This document shows, piece by piece, positions 23,314-31,744 of a stretch of DNA of 34,626 bases (within the stretch, counting starts at the first letter, position 1; each line of letters opens with the position of its first letter). The notes beneath the pieces are model-generated. The model was not told the DNA's origin and made no database searches. It saw nothing but the letters and a program-made list of their open reading frames with translations. The stretch is from an uncultured Chthonomonas sp. (lineage in GTDB: Bacteria; Armatimonadota; Chthonomonadetes; Chthonomonadales; Chthonomonadaceae). The DNA lies in contig CAIJLM010000236.1 of the NCBI GenBank assembly GCA_903821495.1, forward strand, positions 1 to 34,626, read 5' to 3'. Both the position numbers and the translations under genes were made by a program.

Positions 23314-23883
23314 CTACATCCAGCCCTGTAGCCGCTTCAACGCCTTGTTTGTTTTTTCTAAATCAAAGGCTTCCGGGTCAAGCTTCCTGCCCAGCCACTC
23401 TTTCATCTCCCTGTATTCGGGATGTTTCGGGTTCGCCATAATCTCTATCAGCTCCATATAGCTCCACACGCCTCCGCAGTCGTCGGGCGGGCAGGCGCGT
23501 TTCCCCGCGAGGCAGGTCGGGTAGTCTGTTCGGAGGACAGGGGAAACTATCTTTTCGAGGGTGATTTTATGCTCCCAGTCGTCCCCGAAATCGTAGGTGT
23601 ATCGAAACACGCTTTTGGGTTCGACAATAAGATTGGAGAGCGGGACATCCGTTTCATCTTCCGTCTCCTCCATAAGTTCGCCATCAAAAGGCATGGAGTA
23701 GTAAGTCTCTCCAAACATAAAGGAGTGCAGGTGAGAGTCAGTCCACCCCATCGCTATCTGAATAACGGCGTGCAGGGCGTCGAGAGAAATATCCGCAGGA
23801 ACTAGAACGCGCCGATATATCTGCGGAACCACGCCTACTAGCGCGATTTTGAGTTGGTATACACTTGTGATTTGCCTTCGCAT
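23314..23883 (-). CDS. Plasmid pRiA4b ORF-3-like family protein
   Basis: A 189-residue protein of the pRiA4b ORF-3 / IS1096-passenger family. Visible family segments are YQLKIALVGVVPQIYRRVLVP, LDALHAVIQIAMGWTDSHLHSF, FRYTYDFGDDWEHKITLEK, and the cysteine-containing YPTCLAGKRACPPDDCGGVW near the C-terminus, probably a metal-binding loop. The function of the family is unknown; members occur on plasmids and chromosomes and are often found as single accessory genes. The ATG at 23883 lies 6 bp after the ftsK stop, and its GAGGAG site lies within the end of ftsK. Confidence 0.9.
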   Translation of the reverse strand: MRRQITSVYQLKIALVGVVPQIYRRVLVPADISLDALHAVIQIAMGWTDSHLHSFMFGETYYSMPFDGELMEETEDETDVPLSNLIVEPKSVFRYTYDFGDDWEHKITLEKIVSPVLRTDYPTCLAGKRACPPDDCGGVWSYMELIEIMANPKHPEYREMKEWLGRKLDPEAFDLEKTNKALKRLQGWM

Positions 23884-23889
23884 CGTACT

Positions 23890-26289
23890 CTACTCCTCGC
23901 CGTCCTCATCATCAAAGACAGGCGACACATAGTTGGGGTTGAACATTCGCTCAACCTCGTCTTTGGATACCAGAATTTCGCGGGGTCTCGCGCCGTCGAG
24001 GGGCCCCACAATTCCCCGCCGCTCCATCATCTCCACAATTCGGGCGGCTCTTGTGTATCCCACGCGGAAACGACGTTGCAACATAGAAGTAGAGGCTTGC
24101 CCGTTGTTCGCCACAAGTCGAACCGCCTGCTCGAAGAGAACTTGGTCTACCTCCTCTTCGGCGGCGTAGTTCGCGCCTCCGCCCTCGCCCGATTCGGAAT
24201 CGGGAACAGAGAAGGAGTAGTCTGGCTTCTCCTGCTCTTGTAGATGCTGAACAATGGCGTTAGTCTCCGCTTCACTGAGGTAAGCGCCCTGTATGCGTAG
24301 CGGCTTGGGCGCGTCTATCGGCATAAATAGCATATCGCCGCGCCCTATCAGCCGCTCTGCGCCGGGGCTATCCAAAATCGTGCGCGAGTCTATCTGAGAG
24401 GCGACAGCGAAGGCGATACGCGAGGCGATATTCGCTTTAATGGTTCCCGTGATGATGTCTACAGAGGGGCGTTGCGTGGCGATAACGAGGTGAATCCCCG
24501 TCGCTCTCGCCAACTGCGCGAGGCGGCAGATGTGCGTCTCCACCTCCGCGCCCTGCTGCATCATCAGGTCGGCGAGTTCGTCTACAATCAGGACGATATA
24601 GGGCAGTTTGCTCGTTTCGGGAACCTTTGTATTGTAGCCGTCGAGGTTGCGGGTTCCGAGCGCGGCGAATAGGTCGTAGCGCCGCTCCATCTCCTTAATT
24701 GCGGAGCGGAAAATCCCCGCCGACTGCTTCACATCTTTCACTACTGGGTGTAGGAGGTGAGGTATCCCCTCCCAAAGGCTGAGTTCCACACGCTTAGGGT
24801 CTATCATCAGGAGGCGCACCTGTTTGGGGGTGGCGCGATAGATGAGGCTTGCGATAAGGGTGTTCAGCGCGATAGATTTACCAGAGTTCGTGGAGCCTCC
24901 TATTAAAAGATGGGGCATTTTCGTCAAATCAGCGTAGCGGTACTGCCCTGAGACATCTTTCCCTAGCGCAATGGTGAGGAGCGAAGGCGCGTTCTTAAAC
25001 TCTTCGGTCTCTAGGCACTCGCGTAGACTCACGACGACGGTCTGCGCGTTGGGAACTTCTACTCCGATGGCGGCTTTGCCCGGAATGGGAGCCTCCACGC
25101 GCACATCAATCGCCGCGAGGCTCATGGCGAGGTTGTCGGCGAGGCTGACGATTTTGTTGACCTTGATACCCGGCGCGAGTTGAATTTCGTAGCGCGTGAC
25201 GGTGGGACCACTGGCTACCTCGACCACCGTCGACCCGATATTGAACTGCTCAAGGGTCTTCTCAATAATGCGGATTCTATCGGTTATCTCCTCCTGCGAG
25301 CGTTTGGAGACGGCGGGCGGCGACTCCTTGAGAAGCGTTAGCGGGGGCAATGTAAAGGGCTTTATGGGGGAGACCGTCTCCGTCTCGGAGGGAAGTTCTA
25401 ACTGCACGGGTTCGCCGAGGGGGCGGCTCTCCTGCTTCGCAGGCTTGCGCTTGACAGGGACAGGCTCCGGCTCTGGCAGGGCGACGGCTACCGCCTCTTC
25501 AGTCTCCTCCTCTTTCAAGCGATTCGGGTTGAGGGCGTTCCACATTTTGGTAAGCGGGGTGGAGACTTCGGCGGGTTCCAGCGTAGAGGCGGCTCTAGGC
25601 TCTGGCGCAGGGTTGGCGCGAGTGGAGACGACAGCGCGTTCTGCAACACGCGCCGCCCTCTCTGAGCGCTCTGTGTCGTCGGGGTCTTTTTGGGAGGCGA
25701 TGGCGCGTTTGGAAGGCGCGTTTAGAGCCTCTTTAACGGCGCTCGCCCCCGCGTGAGTCTTATCGCGAAGGTGGTCGTATATGTCTATGAAGGGGCGGTC
25801 TACTATTAGGAGAAAGCCGACAAGACCTAGCGCGAAGAGGATGACGTAAGAGATGCTACTTCCTAGCAAACCCACCAGAGGAGCGCCTACCACAGCGCCT
25901 AGCCATCCGCCCGCTCTCACTACGTTTGCGCTGTCCCAATAGTCGTCTGGCTTTAAGACGTAGATATGCCGTCCGCCGACGAAGACAAGGAAAAAGACGA
26001 CGCTACCCACTGAGGAGCGGGAGAGGGAGAAGTTTTGGAAGCCGCGCAGGTACATCCCGCCAAGTAGGAAGAGAAGCGCAGGCAGGACGTAAGCCCCCGA
26101 CCCCGCGATGAGGCGTAGCAGTTTCTCAATGTACTCCGGCAAAAATCCGCCCTGCTTCCATAAGAGGCAGAGAAGACAGATAACCCCTAGCGTACAGAGA
26201 CCTATCCCTACGAGGTCTCTGTTCAGGGGCTTGGGAGCGGGTTGGGTTTTGCTTGTGGAGCGGGGGCGACTCGCGCTCGTTTTCGCCAT
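23890..26289 (-). CDS. ftsK: DNA translocase FtsK/SpoIIIE
   Basis: A 799-residue inner-membrane motor that pumps chromosomal DNA through the division septum and aligns dif sites. The N-terminal part has four or five hydrophobic segments between residues 25 and 162. A Pro/Glu-rich linker spans about 180-330. The motor follows: alpha domain, then the beta RecA-like domain with Walker A GGSTNSGKS (464-472), Walker B VLIVDELADLM and ATQRPSVDIITG. The C-terminal winged-helix gamma domain (about 720-785) contains QASTSMLQRRFRVGYTRAARIVEMME, which reads KOPS in other bacteria. The start ATG 26289 has AGAGGT 8 bases upstream. A strong promoter is at 26324-26352. It heads the ten-gene run. Confidence 0.96.
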   Translation of the reverse strand: MAKTSASRPRSTSKTQPAPKPLNRDLVGIGLCTLGVICLLCLLWKQGGFLPEYIEKLLRLIAGSGAYVLPALLFLLGGMYLRGFQNFSLSRSSVGSVVFFLVFVGGRHIYVLKPDDYWDSANVVRAGGWLGAVVGAPLVGLLGSSISYVILFALGLVGFLLIVDRPFIDIYDHLRDKTHAGASAVKEALNAPSKRAIASQKDPDDTERSERAARVAERAVVSTRANPAPEPRAASTLEPAEVSTPLTKMWNALNPNRLKEEETEEAVAVALPEPEPVPVKRKPAKQESRPLGEPVQLELPSETETVSPIKPFTLPPLTLLKESPPAVSKRSQEEITDRIRIIEKTLEQFNIGSTVVEVASGPTVTRYEIQLAPGIKVNKIVSLADNLAMSLAAIDVRVEAPIPGKAAIGVEVPNAQTVVVSLRECLETEEFKNAPSLLTIALGKDVSGQYRYADLTKMPHLLIGGSTNSGKSIALNTLIASLIYRATPKQVRLLMIDPKRVELSLWEGIPHLLHPVVKDVKQSAGIFRSAIKEMERRYDLFAALGTRNLDGYNTKVPETSKLPYIVLIVDELADLMMQQGAEVETHICRLAQLARATGIHLVIATQRPSVDIITGTIKANIASRIAFAVASQIDSRTILDSPGAERLIGRGDMLFMPIDAPKPLRIQGAYLSEAETNAIVQHLQEQEKPDYSFSVPDSESGEGGGANYAAEEEVDQVLFEQAVRLVANNGQASTSMLQRRFRVGYTRAARIVEMMERRGIVGPLDGARPREILVSKDEVERMFNPNYVSPVFDDEDGEE

Positions 26290-26323
26290 CAGCGCGTACC
26301 TCTTGCCGTGACCTTATAGGCGT

Positions 26324-26352
26324 AGTATAGCAGACTCTTGAGTACCTGTCAA
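26324..26352 (-). promoter_or_regulatory. Strong sigma-70 promoter of ftsK
   Basis: On the minus strand a perfect TTGACA (26352-26347), a 17-bp spacer and TATACT (26329-26324) lie 35 bp before the ftsK start codon. It is the best promoter match in the window and probably drives the downstream minus-strand run. The rest of the gap (26353-26408) shows no terminator for the upstream surface-protein gene. Confidence 0.82.
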
Positions 26353-26408
26353 TTCCTGCCAAGGTATTGAGAGTTCGGCTGAGGCTCAAGGCGAAAAGAG
26401 AGAACGGG

Positions 26409-29400
26409 TTAGAAGCGAATACGGAAGTCAGCCATCGCTGTTATCTCGTCCGGTAGGTTGGGCGCATCGTGCGAGCGAATATCGGCGGAGAGGCTAAGGA
26501 AGCGGTTCGCGTTAAGATTGTGTTCCAGCGCGAGGCGGAGATGGTTGGAGTTATCGTATCTATCGGGCCAGCGGTTGCCGTCTGCGCTAAAGGTCAGCGT
26601 CAGTTTGCTCGATTTGTTGAGTTGTCCCTCAAAGCCGCCGCCGAACGAACGAGTCATTATCTTTGTGGCGGAGTTGTCGCTCAAGCGATAGAAGACCTCA
26701 AGGGCTAAGTCCTTGTGGAAGTTATGCTTTAGCGTGGTGTCGGTTGTCAAAATAGGCAGAACGTTTAGCTTCTCATCCTCTTGCAGAGTTCCGAAAAGGT
26801 AGTTAAGCGAGGTGGCTCTGGATAGTCGCGCCGAAGCGGTAAAGCGTCGTATCATCTTCTCCGAGCCGTCTAGCATAGTGCGCTGTTTGTAGTAGAAACT
26901 GCCCTTAAATGAAAGTTTCGGGTTCGGGTCGGTAGAGAAGAAGTAGGTGCGCGAGATAGCCTCTCCCGTTTTGTCGATGTTGCCGCCGTAGTCGAGCATA
27001 AACTCGTTTTTCCAGAGTTTCCAGGTGGCTTTACCCGTCATTACCTCCGTCATCATTTTGCGCTGGTCGTTCAGCGCGGCGTAACGCGCAGTAATGATGA
27101 AGTCTTGCAGAGGCCCCAGTCGGATAGGCTTCGCGTTCGAGAGCGATACATCCGCCACATCTTTTGTATTGATGGATATCTGATGTATCTCGTTAAAACT
27201 CGCGGCGAACCTTACATCCTTGAGCGGCTCCCCTGTCATACCCACCGTATAGATGTTTACATCGCCCAGTAGCGGGACGAGCGGCGTTGTTGTCGGGGTT
27301 TGGGTGTTCTGAGGATTCTGCGGGTTCTGCACGTCGCGATGAGATATTCCCGCGATAATCGCAAACTTCTTGGTGGCTTGCCACGAGAAGTCAACGCCAT
27401 TCGCAAATTCGTTTCCCTGCTCCCCTTTGTCCATGCTCTCTAGCGATAGCCCAAAGGTAAAGTCTTTAGACGGCTTAATTTTCGCGTTGACGATAGTGGT
27501 ATCTATGCGCGTACCGTCAAAGAAGTCCACCTGCTTGCGCTGTAGTTTGAGAGGGTTCTTCACCGAGTCGGGCGTGCCGAGAGTGAAGAGTTCGGTACGC
27601 GCTCCCTGCGTGGCGACATCGTTTGCAATCGTCACGTTCTGGTCTTTTGTCCATGTGAAGGTGTAGGCTTTGCTGAGTATCTTTGTCAGGCTAAAGGAGC
27701 TGATGTCCATGCCGTTACGCAGTCCGCTCGCCGTCGTCATGTCTCCGTTCGCCTTAAAAAGAATGGCGAGTTTCTTATCTGGGGTGAACTCAAGATTATG
27801 ATGGTAGGTTGTGCGGCCTAGCCCATCGTCGGGGTTGGTAGCCCATATCTCGCCCGTATCCAGTTTTAGCGTTTTGGTCGGCGCGATTTTCAAGCCATAC
27901 TCGTACTTCTTGAAGCCTCTGTCCAGCTCAATGCCGGGCTTCTCCGCGGCGGGAAGGGCGAGGTCGGCTCCACGCGAAAAACTTTTGCTTGTGTCTGAAA
28001 CGCCAATCGCGAGGTTCATCCCTTTTGTGTCTACCGTCACCTTTTCGCGGTTCATAGACATTCGCGCAGGATTAGAGGACTGTCCGCTACTGAGGGGGTT
28101 CAGCAGAGCGTCGGCGGTATTGCCAATGGAGAGGCTCTGAAATCCGATTTGTGTGCTTTTGTTCGCTAACCACGTCAGAAGCAGCTGCTGTCGGCGCAAC
28201 CCGTGTTCGTTGCCGAGGTTCGCCAACTCTAGGTCGGAGAGACCCGTTAGCCCCATTAAGTTCGCGTCCGCCGACTGATTGATAACCGAGAGTTTGACCT
28301 TCTTGTCGACGTAGGTTAAAGCGCTTCTATGTAGGCTTGAGGCGTTCGCTGTAGGTTGTGACGGAGTCATCTGGCTACCGAGCCTGAACTGACTGAGGGT
28401 GAGCGTTCCGCCCTTGCCCTGTTTGCCGAGTTGCGTGTTGAGTTGCATCGCGCTACGCTCTATGCCCACTTCACGCGCCACCTGTTCGCGCTCTTTAGGA
28501 GTCACCTGCTCAGGAGTGGCGGCGGGGTCGTAGAGGCGACGAACATCCAGCGCGAGGAAGGTCTTTTCAATATCGGTCAAGTCCGCTATACGGTGGAATG
28601 CTAAATCCGATTTGCGCTTTAGGAAGGAGATATTGAAGTTCCGCGCTTGAAGGCTCGCCTGAGTGCGGCTCATACCAGAGGTGGTAGCGGCGGGGTCGGT
28701 TCCCATGGCGAGAGGCGTATCAGTAATGCCAATCTGCGAAAGAGAGATAAGGCTATCTTTGCCGGGCATCCCGTCAAAGCGCATAACGTTGCGTGTAAGC
28801 CCGGCGGCTTTGCTCATCTGCGCCCTATCAATAGCGGTCACCATACCCAGCGTACCGTTAGGGTTGAAGCCTTTTAGCATATCTAGGGCGAGGAAACCGC
28901 GCTCCATATCGGTAAGACTGGCGATTTTTGAGAAGCTTGCGCCCACCGTTTGGCGTGTATACGACACGCCGAACTTCTTGGCGTTCAGCGCCACGTTTTC
29001 GCGTTGCAAGCCCTTGCCGGGAGTTTGGAGAGTCTCATCGGCGAGAGAGAGTTGCGAGAGTTGTAGCCCCGTCCCTTTTGCCGAACCAAAGCCTGCATTC
29101 AACGCGCTCCGTGAAATCCCTACTTCATTGACGAGTTGCGCCCTATCTACATCCGTTACCAGTTTCTCGTTATAGGTATTGTCGAACTGATGATAGATGT
29201 CGAGGAGGAGGTTGTTTTTATCGGCGAGAGAGAGGTCTTTCATCCTGCCGAAGGTCTTGCTAATAGAGCGGGTGCTGTATGCGAGAAGGACGTTTTGCCC
29301 CGTGAACCCCATGCTTTGGCGGTTGATAGAGCCGCTACCGTCCTGAATCTGGTTCATATCGAACTGAAGCCCTTGCAGAGGCTGTTTCTTGCCGCCAGTC

Positions 29401-30317
29401 GCGACTCCTAAACCAAAACTCATGCGGTGCATACCGCGCTGACCTTCCAACTCCGTTATCTGCTTGAGCATCTCCGCGTCGTTGGCGTAGTTGGCGCGTA
29501 GCGTCTTAAAACCGTTGAAGTTCGTTCCTACATCCTGATAGCCGCCCCGCACAGAGAACGCGCCCGCTTTATAGTTTGCGTCTTGTAGAATGAGGCTTCC
29601 TGCGCCTCGCGCCTCTTTATTCTCCGCCGCCTTTTCGTTGGGGTTCAGTTTGAGAACCATGTTGTCGCTATCGGCTGTGTTCGAGAAGAACATAAGGCTT
29701 CTGTAGTTGGAGAGGTTCTGCGCTCCGAACATACTGTTCAGCGATAGCCCATAGGTGGAGATGTTCAGCCCTGCGCCGTTGTTGGTTGCGGCTCCGAAGG
29801 TCAGTCCCATCTGCGTCGTGTTGTTCAGGTTCAGGCGCATATTAGGAAGAAAACTCGACACTGAGGCGTTGGCGGGGGCTTTTTCGAGGTAGCGGTAGTC
29901 TACGCTGAGGGTCTCGTAGCGAGAGAGGTTTATCTGTAGGTAGATGGCGCTGGATGCGGAATCGAACCAGTAGTCTTGGTTGAGGGTAAGAAGTCGTCCG
30001 CCCGCGTAGACATTGAGCGTATCTACGAGGATATTGGACTTGGTAAGGACATACGACGACGCGCTCCCCTTGCTACGAATTATCTCCGCGAACGCAGTTC
30101 CTTTATCGACGGAGGTCGTAAGCGCAGAGTTTCCGCTTGCAGTAATCTGGGAGATACCCGGCGTAACGTTCTGTGCAAGAGTCTGACTTGAGAGGAACAG
30201 CCCCGCCAAAGCGACGGAGAGGAGTCCGTAATATCGGCGCGAGTCCGTCGCCCCGCGCTTTTTAGCGTGGCGCGTCCAGCGGCTATATGCTTTTGTCGGT
30301 TTTCCTTGTCTCATCAT
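26409..30317 (-). CDS. Very large outer-membrane beta-barrel-type surface protein with internal repeats
   Basis: A 1302-residue exported protein. A long basic N-region (to about 30) precedes a hydrophobic core (YYGLLSVALAGLFL) and cleavage near TLAQ. Residues about 90-145 (YAGGRLLTLNQDYWFD, then ETLSVDYRYLEK) look like the strand-rich domain seen before large surface barrels. Residues about 355-735 carry four imperfect repeats of about 110 residues, with L-S/T-D..+..LALD, then R.Q+..E.G+.RSA+, then L.LSQ. From about 790 to the end it has alternating amphipathic strands and closes with DFRIRF, a Phe-terminated barrel signal. The start at ATG 30317 has AGG 6 bases upstream; a TTG at 30323 is possible. 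It follows the anti-sigma-like gene by 43 bp. No family is recognised; a surface transporter or structural role is inference. Confidence 0.7.
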   Translation of the reverse strand: MMRQGKPTKAYSRWTRHAKKRGATDSRRYYGLLSVALAGLFLSSQTLAQNVTPGISQITASGNSALTTSVDKGTAFAEIIRSKGSASSYVLTKSNILVDTLNVYAGGRLLTLNQDYWFDSASSAIYLQINLSRYETLSVDYRYLEKAPANASVSSFLPNMRLNLNNTTQMGLTFGAATNNGAGLNISTYGLSLNSMFGAQNLSNYRSLMFFSNTADSDNMVLKLNPNEKAAENKEARGAGSLILQDANYKAGAFSVRGGYQDVGTNFNGFKTLRANYANDAEMLKQITELEGQRGMHRMSFGLGVATGGKKQPLQGLQFDMNQIQDGSGSINRQSMGFTGQNVLLAYSTRSISKTFGRMKDLSLADKNNLLLDIYHQFDNTYNEKLVTDVDRAQLVNEVGISRSALNAGFGSAKGTGLQLSQLSLADETLQTPGKGLQRENVALNAKKFGVSYTRQTVGASFSKIASLTDMERGFLALDMLKGFNPNGTLGMVTAIDRAQMSKAAGLTRNVMRFDGMPGKDSLISLSQIGITDTPLAMGTDPAATTSGMSRTQASLQARNFNISFLKRKSDLAFHRIADLTDIEKTFLALDVRRLYDPAATPEQVTPKEREQVAREVGIERSAMQLNTQLGKQGKGGTLTLSQFRLGSQMTPSQPTANASSLHRSALTYVDKKVKLSVINQSADANLMGLTGLSDLELANLGNEHGLRRQQLLLTWLANKSTQIGFQSLSIGNTADALLNPLSSGQSSNPARMSMNREKVTVDTKGMNLAIGVSDTSKSFSRGADLALPAAEKPGIELDRGFKKYEYGLKIAPTKTLKLDTGEIWATNPDDGLGRTTYHHNLEFTPDKKLAILFKANGDMTTASGLRNGMDISSFSLTKILSKAYTFTWTKDQNVTIANDVATQGARTELFTLGTPDSVKNPLKLQRKQVDFFDGTRIDTTIVNAKIKPSKDFTFGLSLESMDKGEQGNEFANGVDFSWQATKKFAIIAGISHRDVQNPQNPQNTQTPTTTPLVPLLGDVNIYTVGMTGEPLKDVRFAASFNEIHQISINTKDVADVSLSNAKPIRLGPLQDFIITARYAALNDQRKMMTEVMTGKATWKLWKNEFMLDYGGNIDKTGEAISRTYFFSTDPNPKLSFKGSFYYKQRTMLDGSEKMIRRFTASARLSRATSLNYLFGTLQEDEKLNVLPILTTDTTLKHNFHKDLALEVFYRLSDNSATKIMTRSFGGGFEGQLNKSSKLTLTFSADGNRWPDRYDNSNHLRLALEHNLNANRFLSLSADIRSHDAPNLPDEITAMADFRIRF
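28118..29258 (-). repeat. Four-copy coding repeat of about 110 codons in the surface protein
   Basis: At protein level the repeats begin near FGRMKDLSLAD, FSKIASLTDME, FHRIADLTDIE and LMGLTGLSDLE (the last is partial). They share a helix-like LALD block, a basic block with RSA and a strand block with LSQ. The DNA has diverged, so this is an old duplication rather than a recent tandem array. Confidence 0.75.
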
Positions 30318-30360
30318 CGTCAACCTGAATTTCTTAGAGATAGCCTAACCCAACAGTCGG

Positions 30361-31515
30361 CTAGAAGCGCCGAAAAACGAATGCAGAGGACTGTAGTTTT
30401 TTCAAATTGTCAACCACTTTGGTTGCATCCTCGTCACTGCTACCATGATAACTCACCTCTGCGGACGAGCGCCCAGCGGGCTTGTTGGCATCTTTCAAAA
30501 GCAGTCGCGCCTGTTCAATGCGGGTCTTGCGGCGCTGTTCCGGCGAGAGTTCGGCAGTGATAACTCTAGGAGTGGTTGCAGAAGCGGCTTCCGTCGTCCC
30601 GCTAGTGGAGTTGTTCTCTGTGAAAGTGAACGCCGCTGGCATCGCTACAGGCTCTTTGGGCTTCTGGTTCGCTTTATCCATCATAGGTTTGGGCGTAAAC
30701 TCGCCGGGGGTCGGAAGAGGAGTTATCTCGACTCTGGAGTAAGCGACCTCGCGTGGGGGCTGCGTCCCTTTTGGAGGTGCGAGTCTATCCACTATAAGAG
30801 GCTTACGGGATGGCGGTCTGTGGAGACTAGCGCTCTGTAGTCCACCGTTAAAGAGTAGGGTCGGAACTCTGTTAGAGCTTTTGGAAGTCATCTCTTTGCG
30901 GTATCCGCCTGTCGCGCTCTTCGCCGTTTTCACGCTCTTTGCCGTTCCTATAGCGGGGTTACGGCCACTCGCCTGCGGGAAAAGCGGTTCCACCTTGGGC
31001 GCTATTTCCGCTCCTGCGCCTGTATCGTCGGCTTGCGGGATGGCGGCGACCATAACCTCTGTCTGAGAAGTTGTGCGCGTATTCTGCGCGGTGAACACTC
31101 CGTAACTCAAGCCCGCTATCAGCGCGACAGAGCCGACGGGAAGAGCGTAACGCCCCCATATCGGTAGGGTCTGGCGGCGCAGGGCGTTGAGTTGGCTCTG
31201 AACGCGGCGACGTAGCGTGAGGCGCTGAGAGGTAGCGGAGAGTATGCTGTGGCGGAGCGCGGCGGGAGGGGCGATATCGTCCATCTGCGCTAATATCTGA
31301 TGCGTGGTCTGGAAAAAGTTCAGTTCACGGGCGAGTATGGGGTCGGACTGTAGTAACCTGTCCATCTCCTCTCGCTCGGCTTCGTTCGCTTCGCCATCGG
31401 CATAGACGTTCAGCATCTCCCACAGGGAGTCTTCTGCGGTATCGTCCTCCATCAAAAAGAGTGGAAGACCGCTGAGTGATGACGATGAAATCTCCGGTTC
31501 GTATTTTTCGGGCAT
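30361..31515 (-). CDS. Anti-sigma-factor-like single-pass membrane protein
   Basis: A 384-residue protein. Residues 30-80 resemble an anti-sigma domain: LNVYADGEANEAEREEMDRLLQSDPILARELNFFQTTHQILAQM, but without the His-x3-Cys-x2-Cys zinc motif. A single membrane segment lies at about 122-143 (RYALPVGSVALIAGLSYGV), followed by a long, low-complexity Pro/Ser/Lys-rich periplasmic region with a short helical end (EQRRKTRIEQARLLLKDANK). Anti-sigma proteins of this type normally sit beside an ECF sigma gene; none is in the window. The start ATG 31515 has AGAGGCG 8 bases upstream. It precedes the big surface-protein gene by 43 bp, in one direction, so it may sense envelope state or the surface protein. 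Confidence 0.7.
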   Translation of the reverse strand: MPEKYEPEISSSSLSGLPLFLMEDDTAEDSLWEMLNVYADGEANEAEREEMDRLLQSDPILARELNFFQTTHQILAQMDDIAPPAALRHSILSATSQRLTLRRRVQSQLNALRRQTLPIWGRYALPVGSVALIAGLSYGVFTAQNTRTTSQTEVMVAAIPQADDTGAGAEIAPKVEPLFPQASGRNPAIGTAKSVKTAKSATGGYRKEMTSKSSNRVPTLLFNGGLQSASLHRPPSRKPLIVDRLAPPKGTQPPREVAYSRVEITPLPTPGEFTPKPMMDKANQKPKEPVAMPAAFTFTENNSTSGTTEAASATTPRVITAELSPEQRRKTRIEQARLLLKDANKPAGRSSAEVSYHGSSDEDATKVVDNLKKLQSSAFVFRRF

Positions 31516-31621
31516 TTCGCTATCGCCTCTTTTCCTAACGGCGCCTGCTTCTGTTTGGGGTGTAGGGTTCTTGGCAGGTCGTAAAATGTTCTATACCCTT
31601 TGGGACATAGGAGGCTGTGAG

Positions 31622-31744
31622 ATGTTACAAAAAATTGTTTCGGAACTTCGCAAGCGTTTTTTATGGAGTATACTCTTCATCATCCAAGCCCCGCGCAAGG
31701 GAGTTCGCTCTGATGCCCTCTTCGTTACTCTTAGGCGTTCTTGA
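31622..31744 (+). CDS. Possible 40-residue upstream ORF overlapping the GT-C gene
   Basis: ATG 31622 has a perfect AGGAGG 7 bases upstream (31609-31614), the best ribosome binding site of this locus. The 40-codon ORF ends with TGA at 31744 and overlaps the first ten codons of the GT-C gene in another frame. The peptide begins MLQKIVSELRKRFLWSILF: basic helix then hydrophobic, like a short membrane peptide. It may be a coupled leader peptide. Confidence 0.35.
   Translation: MLQKIVSELRKRFLWSILFIIQAPRKGVRSDALFVTLRRS

Noticed and set aside
26126-26389. 87-codon minus-strand open frame covering the ftsK start
   Set aside because: It overlaps the ftsK promoter and the first codons of ftsK in another frame, without a ribosome binding site.
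31516-31616. GAAC-containing stretch on the minus strand as a possible ECF-type promoter of the anti-sigma-like gene
   Set aside because: There is an AGAAC but no convincing matching -10 motif at the right distance, and no sigma factor to relate it to.
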